Assembly: GCA_030447445.1 (NCBI GenBank)
Contig: JAUJOW010000012.1
Span: 19,214-83,213, forward strand
DNA: 64,000 nucleotides
Source of the DNA: Acidimicrobiales bacterium
GTDB taxonomy: Bacteria > Actinomycetota > Acidimicrobiia > Acidimicrobiales > Iamiaceae
Direction of reading: 5' to 3'
Positions 40,316 through 49,183 of this stretch are shown piece by piece (position 1 is the first letter of the stretch; each line of letters opens with the position of its first letter). A program made the translations under genes and the position numbers. The notes below the pieces were generated by a model that ran no database searches, was not told the origin of the DNA, and saw only the letters and a program-made list of their open reading frames with translations.

Positions 40316-41833
40316 ATGCCCACCGTGACCCGAGCCATCCGGCGAGCCGGTCTGCTGCTGAAGCGGGACACCACGCTCGGTGTGGTCCTCGAGCGGCTGG
40401 CCGAGGTGCGGCCCGATCGCACGATGGTGACCGAGTCCGACGGCGGGCCGCATCTCACCGTCGGCGACGCTGCCGCCCTCGTCGACCGCTGGGCCGGCTC
40501 GGTGGCGGCCGCCGTCGATCCTGGCGCCGTCGTGGTCGTCGCCCTGCCCAACGGCTACGAGCAGCTCCTCGCCTGCCTGGCCGTGTCCCGGGCCGGTGCC
40601 GTGCCGGCGCCGGTCAACCCCCAGATGCGGGCCGAGGAGATCGACCACGTGGTGGCCGACTCCGATGCCGCCCTGGTGGTGCGGGAGAGCGCTGACCTGC
40701 GCGGAGCCGCTCCCCTCGGCGCCGCCGTCGCCGTCCCCGCCGATGCCGTGGCCGCCCTGTTCTACACGTCGGGCACGACCGGCACGCCGAAGGGAGTGGA
40801 GCTCACCCACCGGAGCCTCCTCGGCCAGCTCATGGCCGGCGTGGCCCTCCCCTCGGGCCTGCGGCGGGACGAGGCCGTGATGTCGCTGCCCATCGCCCAC
40901 ATCATGGGCTTCGCCGCCACCCTCGGGCTGGCCTGTGCCGGCATCCCGGTGTACTTCTTGCCGTCCTTCCACCCCGTGGCCGTGCTCGACGCCATCGAGT
41001 CCCGCCGGGCCTCGCTGTTCATCGGCGTCCCGGCCATGTACCGGATGCTGCTCGAGGCCGGGGCCGGCGACCGCGACCTGCGCTCCGTTCGGCTCTGGCT
41101 TTCGGGAGCCGACGCCATGCCTCCCGATCTGGCCGACCGGTTCAAGAAGATGGGAGCGACGGCCGAGCTGCCCCTTCTGGGAGCCGTCGGCGAGGCCGCC
41201 TTCGCCGAGGGCTACGGCATGGTCGAGACCGGTGGCGGGGTGGCGGCCCGCCTCTCCCCGCCGATGGTGGGGTTCGGGCGGGGGGCGTCGATGGGGGTGG
41301 CCCTACCCGGCTACCGCTTCAAGGTGGTGGACGACGACGGGGCCGAGGTCCGGCTGGGTTCCGTGGGCGAGCTGCTGGTGCGGGGGCCTGGGGTCCTGCG
41401 TGGCTACCACGGGGACGCCGGTGCGACCGCCGGAGCACTCACGGAGGACGGCTGGCTCCGCACCGGTGACCTCGCCCGCCTCGGGGCCCTGGGCACGGTC
41501 TTCTTCGTCGGTCGCAAGAAGGACGTGATCAAGCACGGCGGGTACTCGGTCTACGCCGTCGAGCTCGAGCATGTGATCGAGCAACACCCCGACGTGGCCG
41601 AGGCGGTGGTCGTGGCCCTGCCCGACGACCGCAAAGGGGAGGTGCCTGCGGCCGTGGTCCGCCTGCGCGACGGCGCCACCCTCGACGCCCCCGCCATGCG
41701 GGCCTGGGCCGACGAGCGGCTGAGCGAGTACAAGGTGCCGGTGCGATGGGTGGCGGTCGACGAGCTCCCGAGGACCGGCACCCGCAAGGTCCAACGGGCC
41801 GATCTGGTCGATCTCTTCGAGCCCCCGTCCTGA
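40316..41833 (+). CDS. Acyl-CoA synthetase (AMP-forming, ANL superfamily)
   Basis: The 505-aa adenylating enzyme activates a carboxylic acid as acyl-AMP and then acyl-CoA. Signatures are the P-loop FYTSGTTGTPKGVELTH, GYGMVETGGG (A5), WLRTGDLARLG, the hinge VGRKKDVIKHGGY, and the A10 lysine region RTGTRKVQR. The substrate, probably a fatty or aromatic acid, cannot be told. The ATG follows pcrA by 51 bp. It ends convergent with the membrane hypothetical, 6 bp away. Confidence 0.9.
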   Translation: MPTVTRAIRRAGLLLKRDTTLGVVLERLAEVRPDRTMVTESDGGPHLTVGDAAALVDRWAGSVAAAVDPGAVVVVALPNGYEQLLACLAVSRAGAVPAPVNPQMRAEEIDHVVADSDAALVVRESADLRGAAPLGAAVAVPADAVAALFYTSGTTGTPKGVELTHRSLLGQLMAGVALPSGLRRDEAVMSLPIAHIMGFAATLGLACAGIPVYFLPSFHPVAVLDAIESRRASLFIGVPAMYRMLLEAGAGDRDLRSVRLWLSGADAMPPDLADRFKKMGATAELPLLGAVGEAAFAEGYGMVETGGGVAARLSPPMVGFGRGASMGVALPGYRFKVVDDDGAEVRLGSVGELLVRGPGVLRGYHGDAGATAGALTEDGWLRTGDLARLGALGTVFFVGRKKDVIKHGGYSVYAVELEHVIEQHPDVAEAVVVALPDDRKGEVPAAVVRLRDGATLDAPAMRAWADERLSEYKVPVRWVAVDELPRTGTRKVQRADLVDLFEPPS

Positions 41834-41839
41834 GCGCGC

Positions 41840-42370
41840 TCACTCCGGGGTTTCGCCGGACTCGATCACCGTGGTGGTGGTCGACGTGGTGGTGGGGCGG
41901 TCGTCGGCGTTGATGTCCACGTCGATGCGACCGTCGATCACCCGGACCGGGTAGCGCTCCAACCCCTTGCCGTCGGCCGGGGCGGTGAGGGAGTGGTCGC
42001 ACTCGGCCCGGAACCGCCGCTGCTCCTCCTGCCACTGCCACGGGCAGGAGCGGGGCTTGTCCGGCGGTTGGGCGCGGAAGGCGTACCAGCCGGTGTCGGG
42101 GTCGTCGCCGATGTGCTGCAGGATCAGGTCCCGGCTGCGCTCGCCGGATACGTCGCCGTAGAGGATGGGGCCCCGGTCGGCGATCTCGGCGGCGAGGCGC
42201 TCGGCCTTCCCGCCCTGGAACGTCTGGTCTCCGATGCGCAGCTCGGTGCTGGTGCGATCGGCCAGGACGACGCTGACCACGAACAGGCCACCCATGACCA
42301 GCGCCACCGCCGCCGTGCCGACGGCGAGGGCCCGGCCGGCGTGCCCCGACGACCGGGCGACAGGGCTCAT
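41840..42370 (-). CDS. Membrane-anchored hypothetical protein
   Basis: The 176-aa protein has one N-terminal membrane helix (about 14-37) and an external domain of about 120 residues. A Thr-rich tail follows ([18 protein letters not shown]). Two cysteines in SCPWQWQ and RAECDH could form a disulfide or bind a ligand. No known domain is recognised. Thr-rich tails of this kind also occur in the kinase of this window. It is divergent from the B12-binding protein with 56 bp between start codons. Confidence 0.7.
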   Translation of the reverse strand: MSPVARSSGHAGRALAVGTAAVALVMGGLFVVSVVLADRTSTELRIGDQTFQGGKAERLAAEIADRGPILYGDVSGERSRDLILQHIGDDPDTGWYAFRAQPPDKPRSCPWQWQEEQRRFRAECDHSLTAPADGKGLERYPVRVIDGRIDVDINADDRPTTTSTTTTVIESGETPE

Positions 42371-42413
42371 CGGTATGGTGCCGGCGATTGCGGGGCGGTC
42401 GGGGGCACCTGCC

Positions 42414-42419
42414 TAGTAT
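42414..42419 (+). promoter_or_regulatory. -10 element of the B12-binding gene
   Basis: TAGTAT ends 7 nt before the GTG at 42427; a leaderless start is predicted. Confidence 0.5.
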
Positions 42420-42426
42420 CCCTGCC

Positions 42427-42840
42427 GTGCAGCGCCGCTTTCGAGTCGTCGTGGCCAAGCCCGGCCTCGACGGACACGATCGTGGTGTCAAGGTGATCGC
42501 TCGTGCGCTGCGCGACGCCGGGTTCGAGGTCATCTACACCGGCCTGTTCCAGTCCCCCCAGCAGATCGCCGAGGCGGTGCTGCAGGAGGACGCCGACGCC
42601 GTCGGCCTGTCGGTGCTCTCGGGGGCCCACATGACGTTGTTCCCCCGGGTCGTCGACGAGCTGTCGGCCCGGGGCCTCGACGACGTGGTCGTGTTCGGCG
42701 GCGGCATCGTCCCCGGTGCCGACATCGCCGAGCTGAAGGAGCGGGGCGTGGCCGAGGTCTTCACCCCGGGCGCCTCCATGGACGTCATCTGCGCCTGGCT
42801 CACCGAGGCCCTCGAGGCCCGGGAGACCCAGCTCTCCTAG
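42427..42840 (+). CDS. Methylmalonyl-CoA mutase B12-binding subunit
   Basis: The 137-aa protein is a free-standing cobalamin-binding domain of the mutase small-subunit type. It has the lower-ligand motif [18 protein letters not shown] (DxHxxG), then GLSVLSGAH and [11 protein letters not shown]. The large catalytic subunit is not in this window. The GTG start follows a TAGTAT -10; the track starts 39 bp earlier. It is 21 bp upstream of sucC, which fits a route from methylmalonyl-CoA through succinyl-CoA to succinate. A related mutase (for example ethylmalonyl- or isobutyryl-CoA) is possible. Confidence 0.88.
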   Translation: MQRRFRVVVAKPGLDGHDRGVKVIARALRDAGFEVIYTGLFQSPQQIAEAVLQEDADAVGLSVLSGAHMTLFPRVVDELSARGLDDVVVFGGGIVPGADIAELKERGVAEVFTPGASMDVICAWLTEALEARETQLS

Positions 42841-42861
42841 ACCCCCACCCCGGAGACGACC

Positions 42862-44056
42862 GTGGACCTGTTCGAGTACCAGGGCAAGCAGTTCTTCGCG
42901 ACCTTCGACATCCCCGTGTCCCCTGGTGATGTGGCCACGACCGTCGACGAGGCCGTGGCCGTGGCCGAACGCCTCGCCGCCTACCCGGTGGTGGTGAAGG
43001 CCCAGGTGCAGGTGGGCGGCCGAACGCCTCGCCGCCTACCCGGTGGTGGTGAAGGCCCAGGTGCAGGTGGGCGGCCGGGGCAAGGCGGGCGGCATCAAGC
43101 TGGCGGCCACCGCCGACGAGGTGCGGGAGCACGCCGGCAACATCCTCGGCATGGACATCAAGGGCCACGTCGTCGAGCGGGTCTGGATCGAGCAGGCCTC
43201 CGACATCGCCGAGGAGTACTACGCCAGCTTCACCCTCGACCGGTCGGCCAAGCAGCACCTCGGGATGCTGTCGGCCCAGGGCGGGGTGGAGATCGAGGCC
43301 GTGGCCGACGCCGACCCCGACGCCATCGCCAAGGTCTGGGTCAACCCGGTCGACGGGCTCACCACCGAGGTCGCCCGCCGGTGGGTGGAGGCGGCCAAGC
43401 TGAACCCGGCCGCCACCGAGGGCGCCGTGGACATCCTCGTGAAGCTCTACCGGGCCTACGTCGAGGGCGACGCCGACCTGGTCGAGATCAATCCACTCAT
43501 CCTCACCCCCGAGGGCCGGGTCCACGCCCTCGACGCCAAGGTGACCCTGGACGGGAGCTCGGTCTTCCGCCACCCCGAGTACGCCACCTACGACGAGACC
43601 CAGGAACGGGACGAGCGGGAGGCGGCGGCCCACGCCCGCGGCCTGCAGTACGTCGGCCTGGACGGCAGCGTCGGCATCATCGCCAACGGCGCCGGGCTGG
43701 CCATGTCCACCGTCGACATCGTCAGCCAGGTCGGTGGCCGTCCGTCCAACTTCCTCGACATCGGCGGCGGTGCCAACGCCGACGTCATGTCCGGCGCCCT
43801 CGAGGTCATCAACAACGATCCCGAGGTGCGGGCCATCTTCATCAACATCTTCGGTGGCATCACCAAGGGCGAGGAGGTGGCCAACGGCATCGTGGCCGCC
43901 CTCGGGCGGGTCGAGATCTCCTCGCCCATCGTGGTCCGCCTCGACGGCACCAACGCCGAGCAGGGCCGGGCCATCCTGGCCGACAACGCCAGCGTCGTGA
44001 CCGAGCCCACCATGGTCCAGGCCGCCCGCAGCGCCGTCGAGCTCGCCAACCGGTAG
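42862..44056 (+). pseudogene. sucC: Succinyl-CoA synthetase beta subunit, broken by 55-bp duplication
   Basis: SucC is the ATP-grasp subunit of succinate-CoA ligase. The frame opens DLFEYQGKQFFATFDIPVSP and shifts at about residue 55 because 55 bp (42963-43017) are repeated exactly at 43018-43072. The second frame continues GGRGKAGGIKLAATADEV, then LVEINPLI, GSVGIIANGAGLAMSTVD, and ends VELANR. Deleting one copy gives an uninterrupted 379-aa protein of normal length. The partner sucD is intact and lies 12 bp downstream. A stuttered assembly is likelier than loss of this TCA enzyme. Confidence 0.93.
42963..43072 (+). repeat. Exact 55-bp tandem duplication within sucC
   Basis: Two identical 55-bp copies, 42963-43017 and 43018-43072, begin GGCCGAACGCCTCGCC. 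Fifty-five is not divisible by three, so the reading frame shifts. Confidence 0.97.
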
Positions 44057-44068
44057 GGAAGGGAACCC

Positions 44069-44953
44069 ATGTCGATCTTCGTGGACGAGACGACCAAGGT
44101 CGTCTACCAGGGTCTCACCGGCTCGCAGGGCCGGTTCTACGGCCTGCGCAACCGGGACTACGGCACCCAGGTGGTGGCCGGCACGAACCCCAAGAAGGCC
44201 GGGACGGACGTGGACGGGGTGCCCATCTACGCGTCGGTGGCCGACGCCCGGGACGCCACCGGGGCCACCACGTCGTGCGTGTTCATCCCGGCGCCCGGGG
44301 TGAGGGCGGCGGTCATGGAGGCGGCCGAGGCCGGCATGGACCTCGTCGTCGTCATCACCGAGGGCGTGCCTGCCCACGACGAGGCGTGGTTCTACAACAA
44401 GGTGAAGCGCGACTTCCCCGGCACCCGCATCCTCGGTCCCAACTGCCCGGGCATCATCAGCCCCGGCCGGTGCAACATCGGCATCACCGCCGGTGAGATC
44501 GCCACGCCGGGCGGTCCCGTCGGGATCGTCAGCCGGTCCGGGACGCTCACCTACCAGGCCCTCTACGAGCTGAAGCTCCAGGGCATCGGCGTGACCACGT
44601 GCGTGGGCATCGGCGGCGACCCCGTGCCCGGCACCTCCTTCATCGACTGCCTGGAGGCGTTCGAGGCCGACCCCGAGACCCGGGCGGTGATGATGATCGG
44701 CGAGATCGGCGGCACCGGCGAGGAGGAGGCGGCCGAGTTCATCGAGGCCAAGATGACCAAGCCGCTGTCGTCCTACATCGCCGGCGTGACCGCCCCGCCA
44801 GGCAAGAAGATGGGCCACGCCGGGGCCATCGTCTCGGGCGGCAAGGGCACGGCCAAGGCCAAGATGGACGCGTTGGTCGGCGCCGGGGTGGCCGTGGGCA
44901 ACAACCCGACCGAGGCCGGAGAGCTGATGGTCGAGATCGTTCGTTCCCTCTAG
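44069..44953 (+). CDS. sucD: Succinyl-CoA synthetase alpha subunit
   Basis: SucD binds CoA and carries the phosphohistidine. The 294-aa protein has the CoA-binding [46 protein letters not shown], and the active-site His in [16 protein letters not shown] with GGGAAGGGA upstream is a good start, 12 bp after sucC. It ends one base from the convergent nagZ stop. Confidence 0.96.
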   Translation: MSIFVDETTKVVYQGLTGSQGRFYGLRNRDYGTQVVAGTNPKKAGTDVDGVPIYASVADARDATGATTSCVFIPAPGVRAAVMEAAEAGMDLVVVITEGVPAHDEAWFYNKVKRDFPGTRILGPNCPGIISPGRCNIGITAGEIATPGGPVGIVSRSGTLTYQALYELKLQGIGVTTCVGIGGDPVPGTSFIDCLEAFEADPETRAVMMIGEIGGTGEEEAAEFIEAKMTKPLSSYIAGVTAPPGKKMGHAGAIVSGGKGTAKAKMDALVGAGVAVGNNPTEAGELMVEIVRSL

Positions 44954-44954
44954 G

Positions 44955-46058
44955 TCAGCCGCCGGCCGGTCGGCAGGGGTCGAAGCCCTTGGCGTCCAGC
45001 ACCCGCTGGACGGACCGGTCCACGCCGGCCTCGCTCAGACGACCGGCGCCGACGTCGGCGACCAGCCGATCGAGCACCGCCACGAGTGACCCGGCCTGGG
45101 CGAAGAGGGCGACGTCGGCACCTGCCGCCAGCGCCCGGCGGGTGCTCTCGGCGATCCCGTAGCGATCGGTGACCGCTCGCATGCCGCCGAGTTCGTCGGT
45201 GAACACGAGCCCCCCGAAGCCCATGTCCCGGCGCAGCAGACCGTCCACGGCGGCCGCCGACAGCGAAGCCGGCACACCGCCGGTGAGCCCTGGCACGTCG
45301 AGGTGCCCGACCATGACGGCGGTTCCGCCCTCGGGCAGCAGGGTCCGGTAGGGCGCGAGGTCCGGGCCCAGGGCCTCGAAGTGTGGGGCGGTGCTCTTGC
45401 CCTGGTGGGAGTCACCAACGGCGTGTCCGTGGCCGGGGAAGTGCTTGAGCACCGGGAGCACACCGGCGTCCCGCAGGCCGGCGGCAAAGGCGCGGGCGTA
45501 GCGGATGACGGTGGCCGGGTCGTCGGAGAAGGACCGGTCACCGATCACCTCCCGGTCGGCCTGCGCGGAGACGTCGACGACGGGGGCGAAGTCGACGGTC
45601 ACGCCGTACCGGCGCAGGGTCAGGCCCCGCTCCCGGGCCAGCGTCCGCACCTCGGCCATGGTCATCGTCGCGGCCATGACCCGGGCGCTCGGGATAGGAC
45701 CATCCAGCCCGTCGATGCGCTGCACCCGACCGCCCTCCTCGTCGACGGCCACCATCGGGGGGACCTGGCCGGGTCCTGCGAGCGACCGGAGCGCACCGCT
45801 GGTGAAGAGTGTCGTGCTGGTGCCGCCCACGAACACACCGCCGACGCCGTGGTCGCGCACGGCGGCGCGGGCGCCGGTCACCCCGCCGGGCTCGACGTCG
45901 ACCATGAGGAGCTGGCCGAGACGGGCCCGGAGTGGCCAGCGGTGGATCGCCGCCACTGGATCACAGCCCGGGCGGGGAGGGGTGGAGGGCGGCTGGGCGC
46001 ACCCGATGACGGCGGCCGCCAACACGAGCGCGGCGGCGATCCGCCCTCCCGCTCGCAC
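44955..46058 (-). CDS. nagZ: Beta-N-acetylhexosaminidase-like lipoprotein (GH3, NagZ-type)
   Basis: The 367-aa protein has a lipoprotein signal ending in VIGCAQ, so it acts outside the membrane. The GH3 barrel shows MVAVDEEGGRVQRI, the catalytic loop KHFPGHGHAVGDSH that supplies the acid/base His-Asp dyad, and VFTDELGGMRAV with the nucleophile Asp. It would release GlcNAc from muropeptides or similar glycans. The ORF start at 46058 places the signal correctly. The neighbour upstream is the Pro/Gln-rich membrane protein. Confidence 0.88.
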   Translation of the reverse strand: MRAGGRIAAALVLAAAVIGCAQPPSTPPRPGCDPVAAIHRWPLRARLGQLLMVDVEPGGVTGARAAVRDHGVGGVFVGGTSTTLFTSGALRSLAGPGQVPPMVAVDEEGGRVQRIDGLDGPIPSARVMAATMTMAEVRTLARERGLTLRRYGVTVDFAPVVDVSAQADREVIGDRSFSDDPATVIRYARAFAAGLRDAGVLPVLKHFPGHGHAVGDSHQGKSTAPHFEALGPDLAPYRTLLPEGGTAVMVGHLDVPGLTGGVPASLSAAAVDGLLRRDMGFGGLVFTDELGGMRAVTDRYGIAESTRRALAAGADVALFAQAGSLVAVLDRLVADVGAGRLSEAGVDRSVQRVLDAKGFDPCRPAGG

Positions 46059-46069
46059 CGTGGGAGCCC

Positions 46070-46885
46070 CTAGAACTGGCTGCTACCCGGGGGTGGTTGC
46101 TGTTGGCTGCCCGCCGGTGGCGGCGGTTGCGGTGGGGGCGGCGGCGGGTAGCCAGCCGGTGGGGGTTGGGGTCCGGGCGGCGGTTGCGGCTGGCTCCAGG
46201 GCTGCTGCGGATGCGGTTGCGGCTGCGGCTGCTGGGGATAGCCCTGCTGCGGCGGAGGTTGGGGCTGTGGCTGCTGCGGCTGGGGCTGTGGCTGCTGGTA
46301 CTGCGGCGGTTGGCCGTAGCCCTGGGGCATCTGGGCGCCGATCCCCGGCGCCGGTTGACCCAGCCCCTGGCCGCCCGACCAGCCCTGGCCGCCGCCGCGC
46401 TCGCGCTTCTGCTTCTCGAGCACGGCGAGGACCGAGCCCACGACCAGGCCCATGGATCCGAGCAGGTTGATCCAGTAGCCCAGACCGAGCGAGAGCGACT
46501 CGCTGCCGGCGCCGAAGTCGCGGGCCATGAGCAGGTAGCCGACGGCGAGCAGGAAGGTGAAGACCGACAGTGCCAGCAGCACGTGCTCCCAGTCGAGGTC
46601 CCACGCCTTCTTGGGCAGTCCCTTGCGGGCCACGATGAGCAGGACGGCCAGCGCCGCTGCCACCAGCCCGCCGAGGGGAACGAGGGTCGACACCGGGAAC
46701 AGGCCGAAGTTGGTCGTCCACGCCGACCAGGAGATGTCGAAGTCGTCGTTGCCGACCCACTCGAAGAACGAGAACAGGAACATCAGCAGGCCGCTGATGG
46801 CGACGACCAGCTTCCCGGGCGACGGGTCAGCGGCTGATGCCGCCGACGACGGCTGAGGCGACGGAGCGGGGTTGGGCCAAGCCAA
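46070..46885 (-). CDS. Four-helix membrane protein with Pro/Gln-rich tail
   Basis: The 271-aa protein has a short Pro/Ser-rich N-terminus and about four membrane helices between residues 25 and 160. A charged segment (EKQKRERGGG) follows, then about 110 residues of low-complexity Pro, Gln and Gly (PQPQPQQPQPQPPPQQGYPQ). No known domain is recognised; the membrane half resembles other actinobacterial small integral proteins. The tail probably lies in the cytoplasm by the positive-inside rule. It ends 11 bp before nagZ on the same strand. Confidence 0.72.
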   Translation of the reverse strand: MAWPNPAPSPQPSSAASAADPSPGKLVVAISGLLMFLFSFFEWVGNDDFDISWSAWTTNFGLFPVSTLVPLGGLVAAALAVLLIVARKGLPKKAWDLDWEHVLLALSVFTFLLAVGYLLMARDFGAGSESLSLGLGYWINLLGSMGLVVGSVLAVLEKQKRERGGGQGWSGGQGLGQPAPGIGAQMPQGYGQPPQYQQPQPQPQQPQPQPPPQQGYPQQPQPQPHPQQPWSQPQPPPGPQPPPAGYPPPPPPQPPPPAGSQQQPPPGSSQF

Positions 46886-47004
46886 GACGGCCTCCTCGAG
46901 CTGGGTTCAGGCACGGGATCGGGCCGATCCCTGCCGATCATCATGGTCCCTCGGCGGCCGCCGCGCCGCCATCTCCGCCGAGCCGGGCTCCAGATGGCGG
47001 CTGG

Positions 47005-47010
47005 TAGCGT
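47005..47010 (+). promoter_or_regulatory. -10 element of purN-purH
   Basis: TAGCGT ends 8 nt before the GTG at 47019; a leaderless or near-leaderless start is predicted. Confidence 0.45.
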
Positions 47011-47018
47011 CGCATCCG

Positions 47019-47527
47019 GTGCGGATGGCGGTGCTGGTGTCGGGCAGCGGCACGATCCTCGATGCCATCGTGGCCGACGATCTTCCCGTCGCCCTCGTCC
47101 TCGCCGACCGGCCCTGCCCCGCGCTGGCCCGGGCCGACGCGGCCGGCATCGAGGCTCTGCTCGTCGAACGGGACTGCTTCGGTCCGGGCTTCGACCGTGA
47201 CGCCTACACCGAGCGCGTCGTCCGGGCGCTGACCGAGCGCGACGTCGACCTGGTGGCCATGGCCGGCTTCGGCACCATCTTCGGCGCCGCCATGCAGGAC
47301 GCCTACGGGCTGTGGCCGACGCCCTCGCCTACGGGGTCAAGGTCACCGGGTGCACCGTCCACCTCGCCGGCCTGGAGGTCGACAGCGGGCCGATCCTCGC
47401 CCAAGAGGCCGTGCCCGTGCTCCCCGATGACACCGTGTCGAGCCTGCACGAGCGCATCAAGGAGGTCGAGCGGCGGCTCTACCCCCGCACCCTCCGCGCC
47501 ATCCTCGAACGGGGATCGGTCGGGTGA
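47019..47527 (+). pseudogene. purN: Phosphoribosylglycinamide formyltransferase, internal deletion
   Basis: PurN formylates GAR with 10-formyl-THF. The first frame reads RMAVLVSGSGTILDAIVADD through [19 protein letters not shown]. The second frame picks up [20 protein letters not shown] with the downstream Asp region and ends ILERGSVG. Between them (about 47305-47312) the family block like RVLNIHPSLLPxFxGxHA is missing, about 17 codons with the catalytic Asn and His, plus a frame change. The missing length is therefore about 50 bp and not a multiple of three. GTG 47019 or ATG 47025 starts it. purH overlaps its end by 4 bp. Confidence 0.88.
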
Positions 47528-49077
47528 GGGCCCTGCTGTCGGTGCACGACAAGACCGGCGTGGTGGACCTGGCCCGAGGCCTCGCCGCCCTCGGCTGGGA
47601 CCTCGTGGCCAGCAGCAGCACGGCGGCCGCCCTCCGCCACGCCGGCCTGGCCGTCACCGACACCGCCGAGCTCACCGGGTACCCGGCCATCCTCGGGGAT
47701 CGGGTCAAGACCCTCCACCCCAAGGTGCACGGCGGGTTGCTGGCCGACCGGAGCAACCCCCACCACATGGCCGAGATGGAGCAGTACGGCATCGACCCCA
47801 TCGACCTGGTGGTGGCGAACCTCTACCCCTTCTCGTCGGACCCCTCGATCGAGCTGATCGACATCGGCGGCCCGGCCATGGTGCGCTCCGCGGCCAAGAA
47901 CCACTCCCACGTCGGCGTGGTGGTCGATCCCGCCGACTACGGGCCCGTGCTCGACGAGCTCCGCCGGGCCGGGGGCTTGTCCGACGACACTCGGCGACGG
48001 CTGGCGGGCAAGGCCTTCGCCACCACGTCCTCCTACGACGCTGCGGTCACGGCCTGGCTCGAGGGAGCAGCCCCCTCGGGTGCGATGCCGAACGCAGGGT
48101 CCGGCCCCGCCGACCAGCCCTTTCCGACGACGCTGGAGGTGACCGCCGACCGGGTCGATCTGGCCCTTCGCTACGGCGAGAACCCCCATCAGCGGGCAGC
48201 CCTCTACCGCACCCGCAGCGTCTCGCCGTGGTGGACAGCGATGACCCGCCACGCCGGCCTGGACCTGTCCTACCTCAACCTGTTCGACGCCGACGCCGCC
48301 TGGGTGATCGTGCACGACATCGCCGGCACCGTGGACGACCGGCCCGCCTGCGTCATCGTCAAGCACGCCAACCCCTGCGGGGCGGCGGTGGCCGACACGC
48401 TCGCCGACGCCTACCGACGGGCCCTCGAGTGCGACCCCCGCTCGGCCTTCGGTGGAATCGTCGCCCTCAACCGGCCCATCGACACCGTCACCGTCGAGCG
48501 CATGGTCGCCGGCCCCCAGGCCGACGTGGTCATCGCCCCGGGATACGGCGACGGTGTGGTCGAGGCCCTCGTGGCCAAGCGGAAGAACACCCGCCTGCTG
48601 GAGGCGCCCCCACCGGTCCCCGATCCCGTCCACCTCCGACCGATCACCGGCGGTTTCCTCGTGCAGGACCCCCACCACTTCGCCTCCGACCCGGCCACCT
48701 GGCCGGTGGTCACCGCTCGCCCGCCCACCGCCGACCAGCGGGCCGACGCCGCGCTCGCCTTCCGGATCTGTGGCTGGGTGCGCTCGAACAGCGTCGTCCT
48801 CGCCCACGGTGGCGTGGCCTGGGGCATCGGCGCCGGCCAGCAGAACCGCGTGGAGGCCGGCCAGATCGCCGCCCACAAGGCGGCCGGCCGAGCCGCCGGC
48901 GGGGCCTGCGCCAGCGACGCCTTCTACTTCCCCGACGGCATCGACGCCGCCGCCGACGCCGGTGTGGCCGTCGTCGTGCAGCCCGGCGGGTCGGTGCGCG
49001 ACGCCGAGGTCATTGCTCGCGCCGACGAGCTCGGGTTGGCCATGCTGTTCACCGGGGAACGGCATTTCCTCCACTGA
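47524..49077 (+). CDS. purH: Bifunctional AICAR transformylase/IMP cyclohydrolase
   Basis: PurH completes de novo IMP synthesis. The 517-aa protein has the cyclohydrolase domain ([35 protein letters not shown]-like [22 protein letters not shown]) and the transformylase domain ([48 protein letters not shown]). The GTG start lies in the purN stop (GTGA). It is intact although its partner purN is broken. Confidence 0.96.
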   Translation: MRALLSVHDKTGVVDLARGLAALGWDLVASSSTAAALRHAGLAVTDTAELTGYPAILGDRVKTLHPKVHGGLLADRSNPHHMAEMEQYGIDPIDLVVANLYPFSSDPSIELIDIGGPAMVRSAAKNHSHVGVVVDPADYGPVLDELRRAGGLSDDTRRRLAGKAFATTSSYDAAVTAWLEGAAPSGAMPNAGSGPADQPFPTTLEVTADRVDLALRYGENPHQRAALYRTRSVSPWWTAMTRHAGLDLSYLNLFDADAAWVIVHDIAGTVDDRPACVIVKHANPCGAAVADTLADAYRRALECDPRSAFGGIVALNRPIDTVTVERMVAGPQADVVIAPGYGDGVVEALVAKRKNTRLLEAPPPVPDPVHLRPITGGFLVQDPHHFASDPATWPVVTARPPTADQRADAALAFRICGWVRSNSVVLAHGGVAWGIGAGQQNRVEAGQIAAHKAAGRAAGGACASDAFYFPDGIDAAADAGVAVVVQPGGSVRDAEVIARADELGLAMLFTGERHFLH

Positions 49078-49100
49078 GGCGCCGGGTTGTGGGTTAAGGC

Positions 49101-49139
49101 TGGTGCGCTAGAGCGGGCATAGCCCGACCCGGCGCACCA
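49101..49139. terminator. Nested hairpins between purH and gluD
   Basis: TGGTGCGC (49101-49108) pairs with GCGCACCA (49132-49139), enclosing CGGGC-ATA-GCCCG. The right arm is part of a 13-bp direct repeat, GCGCACCAACCCG (49132, 49150), so two pairings are possible. No T-tract follows. Confidence 0.5.
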
Positions 49140-49183
49140 ACCCGACCGAGCGCACCAACCCGGGAGGAGCGAATGGCCCAACC

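Noticed and set aside
43073-44496. Continuation of the first sucC frame to a 544-aa protein
   Set aside because: Beyond the 55-bp duplication this frame is Arg/Gly/Pro-rich nonsense, while the other frame carries all SucC motifs.
46080-46340. Repeat array resembling a CRISPR
   Set aside because: The repeats are irregular, short and in frame within a Pro/Gln-rich coding tail, with no spacer-repeat periodicity.
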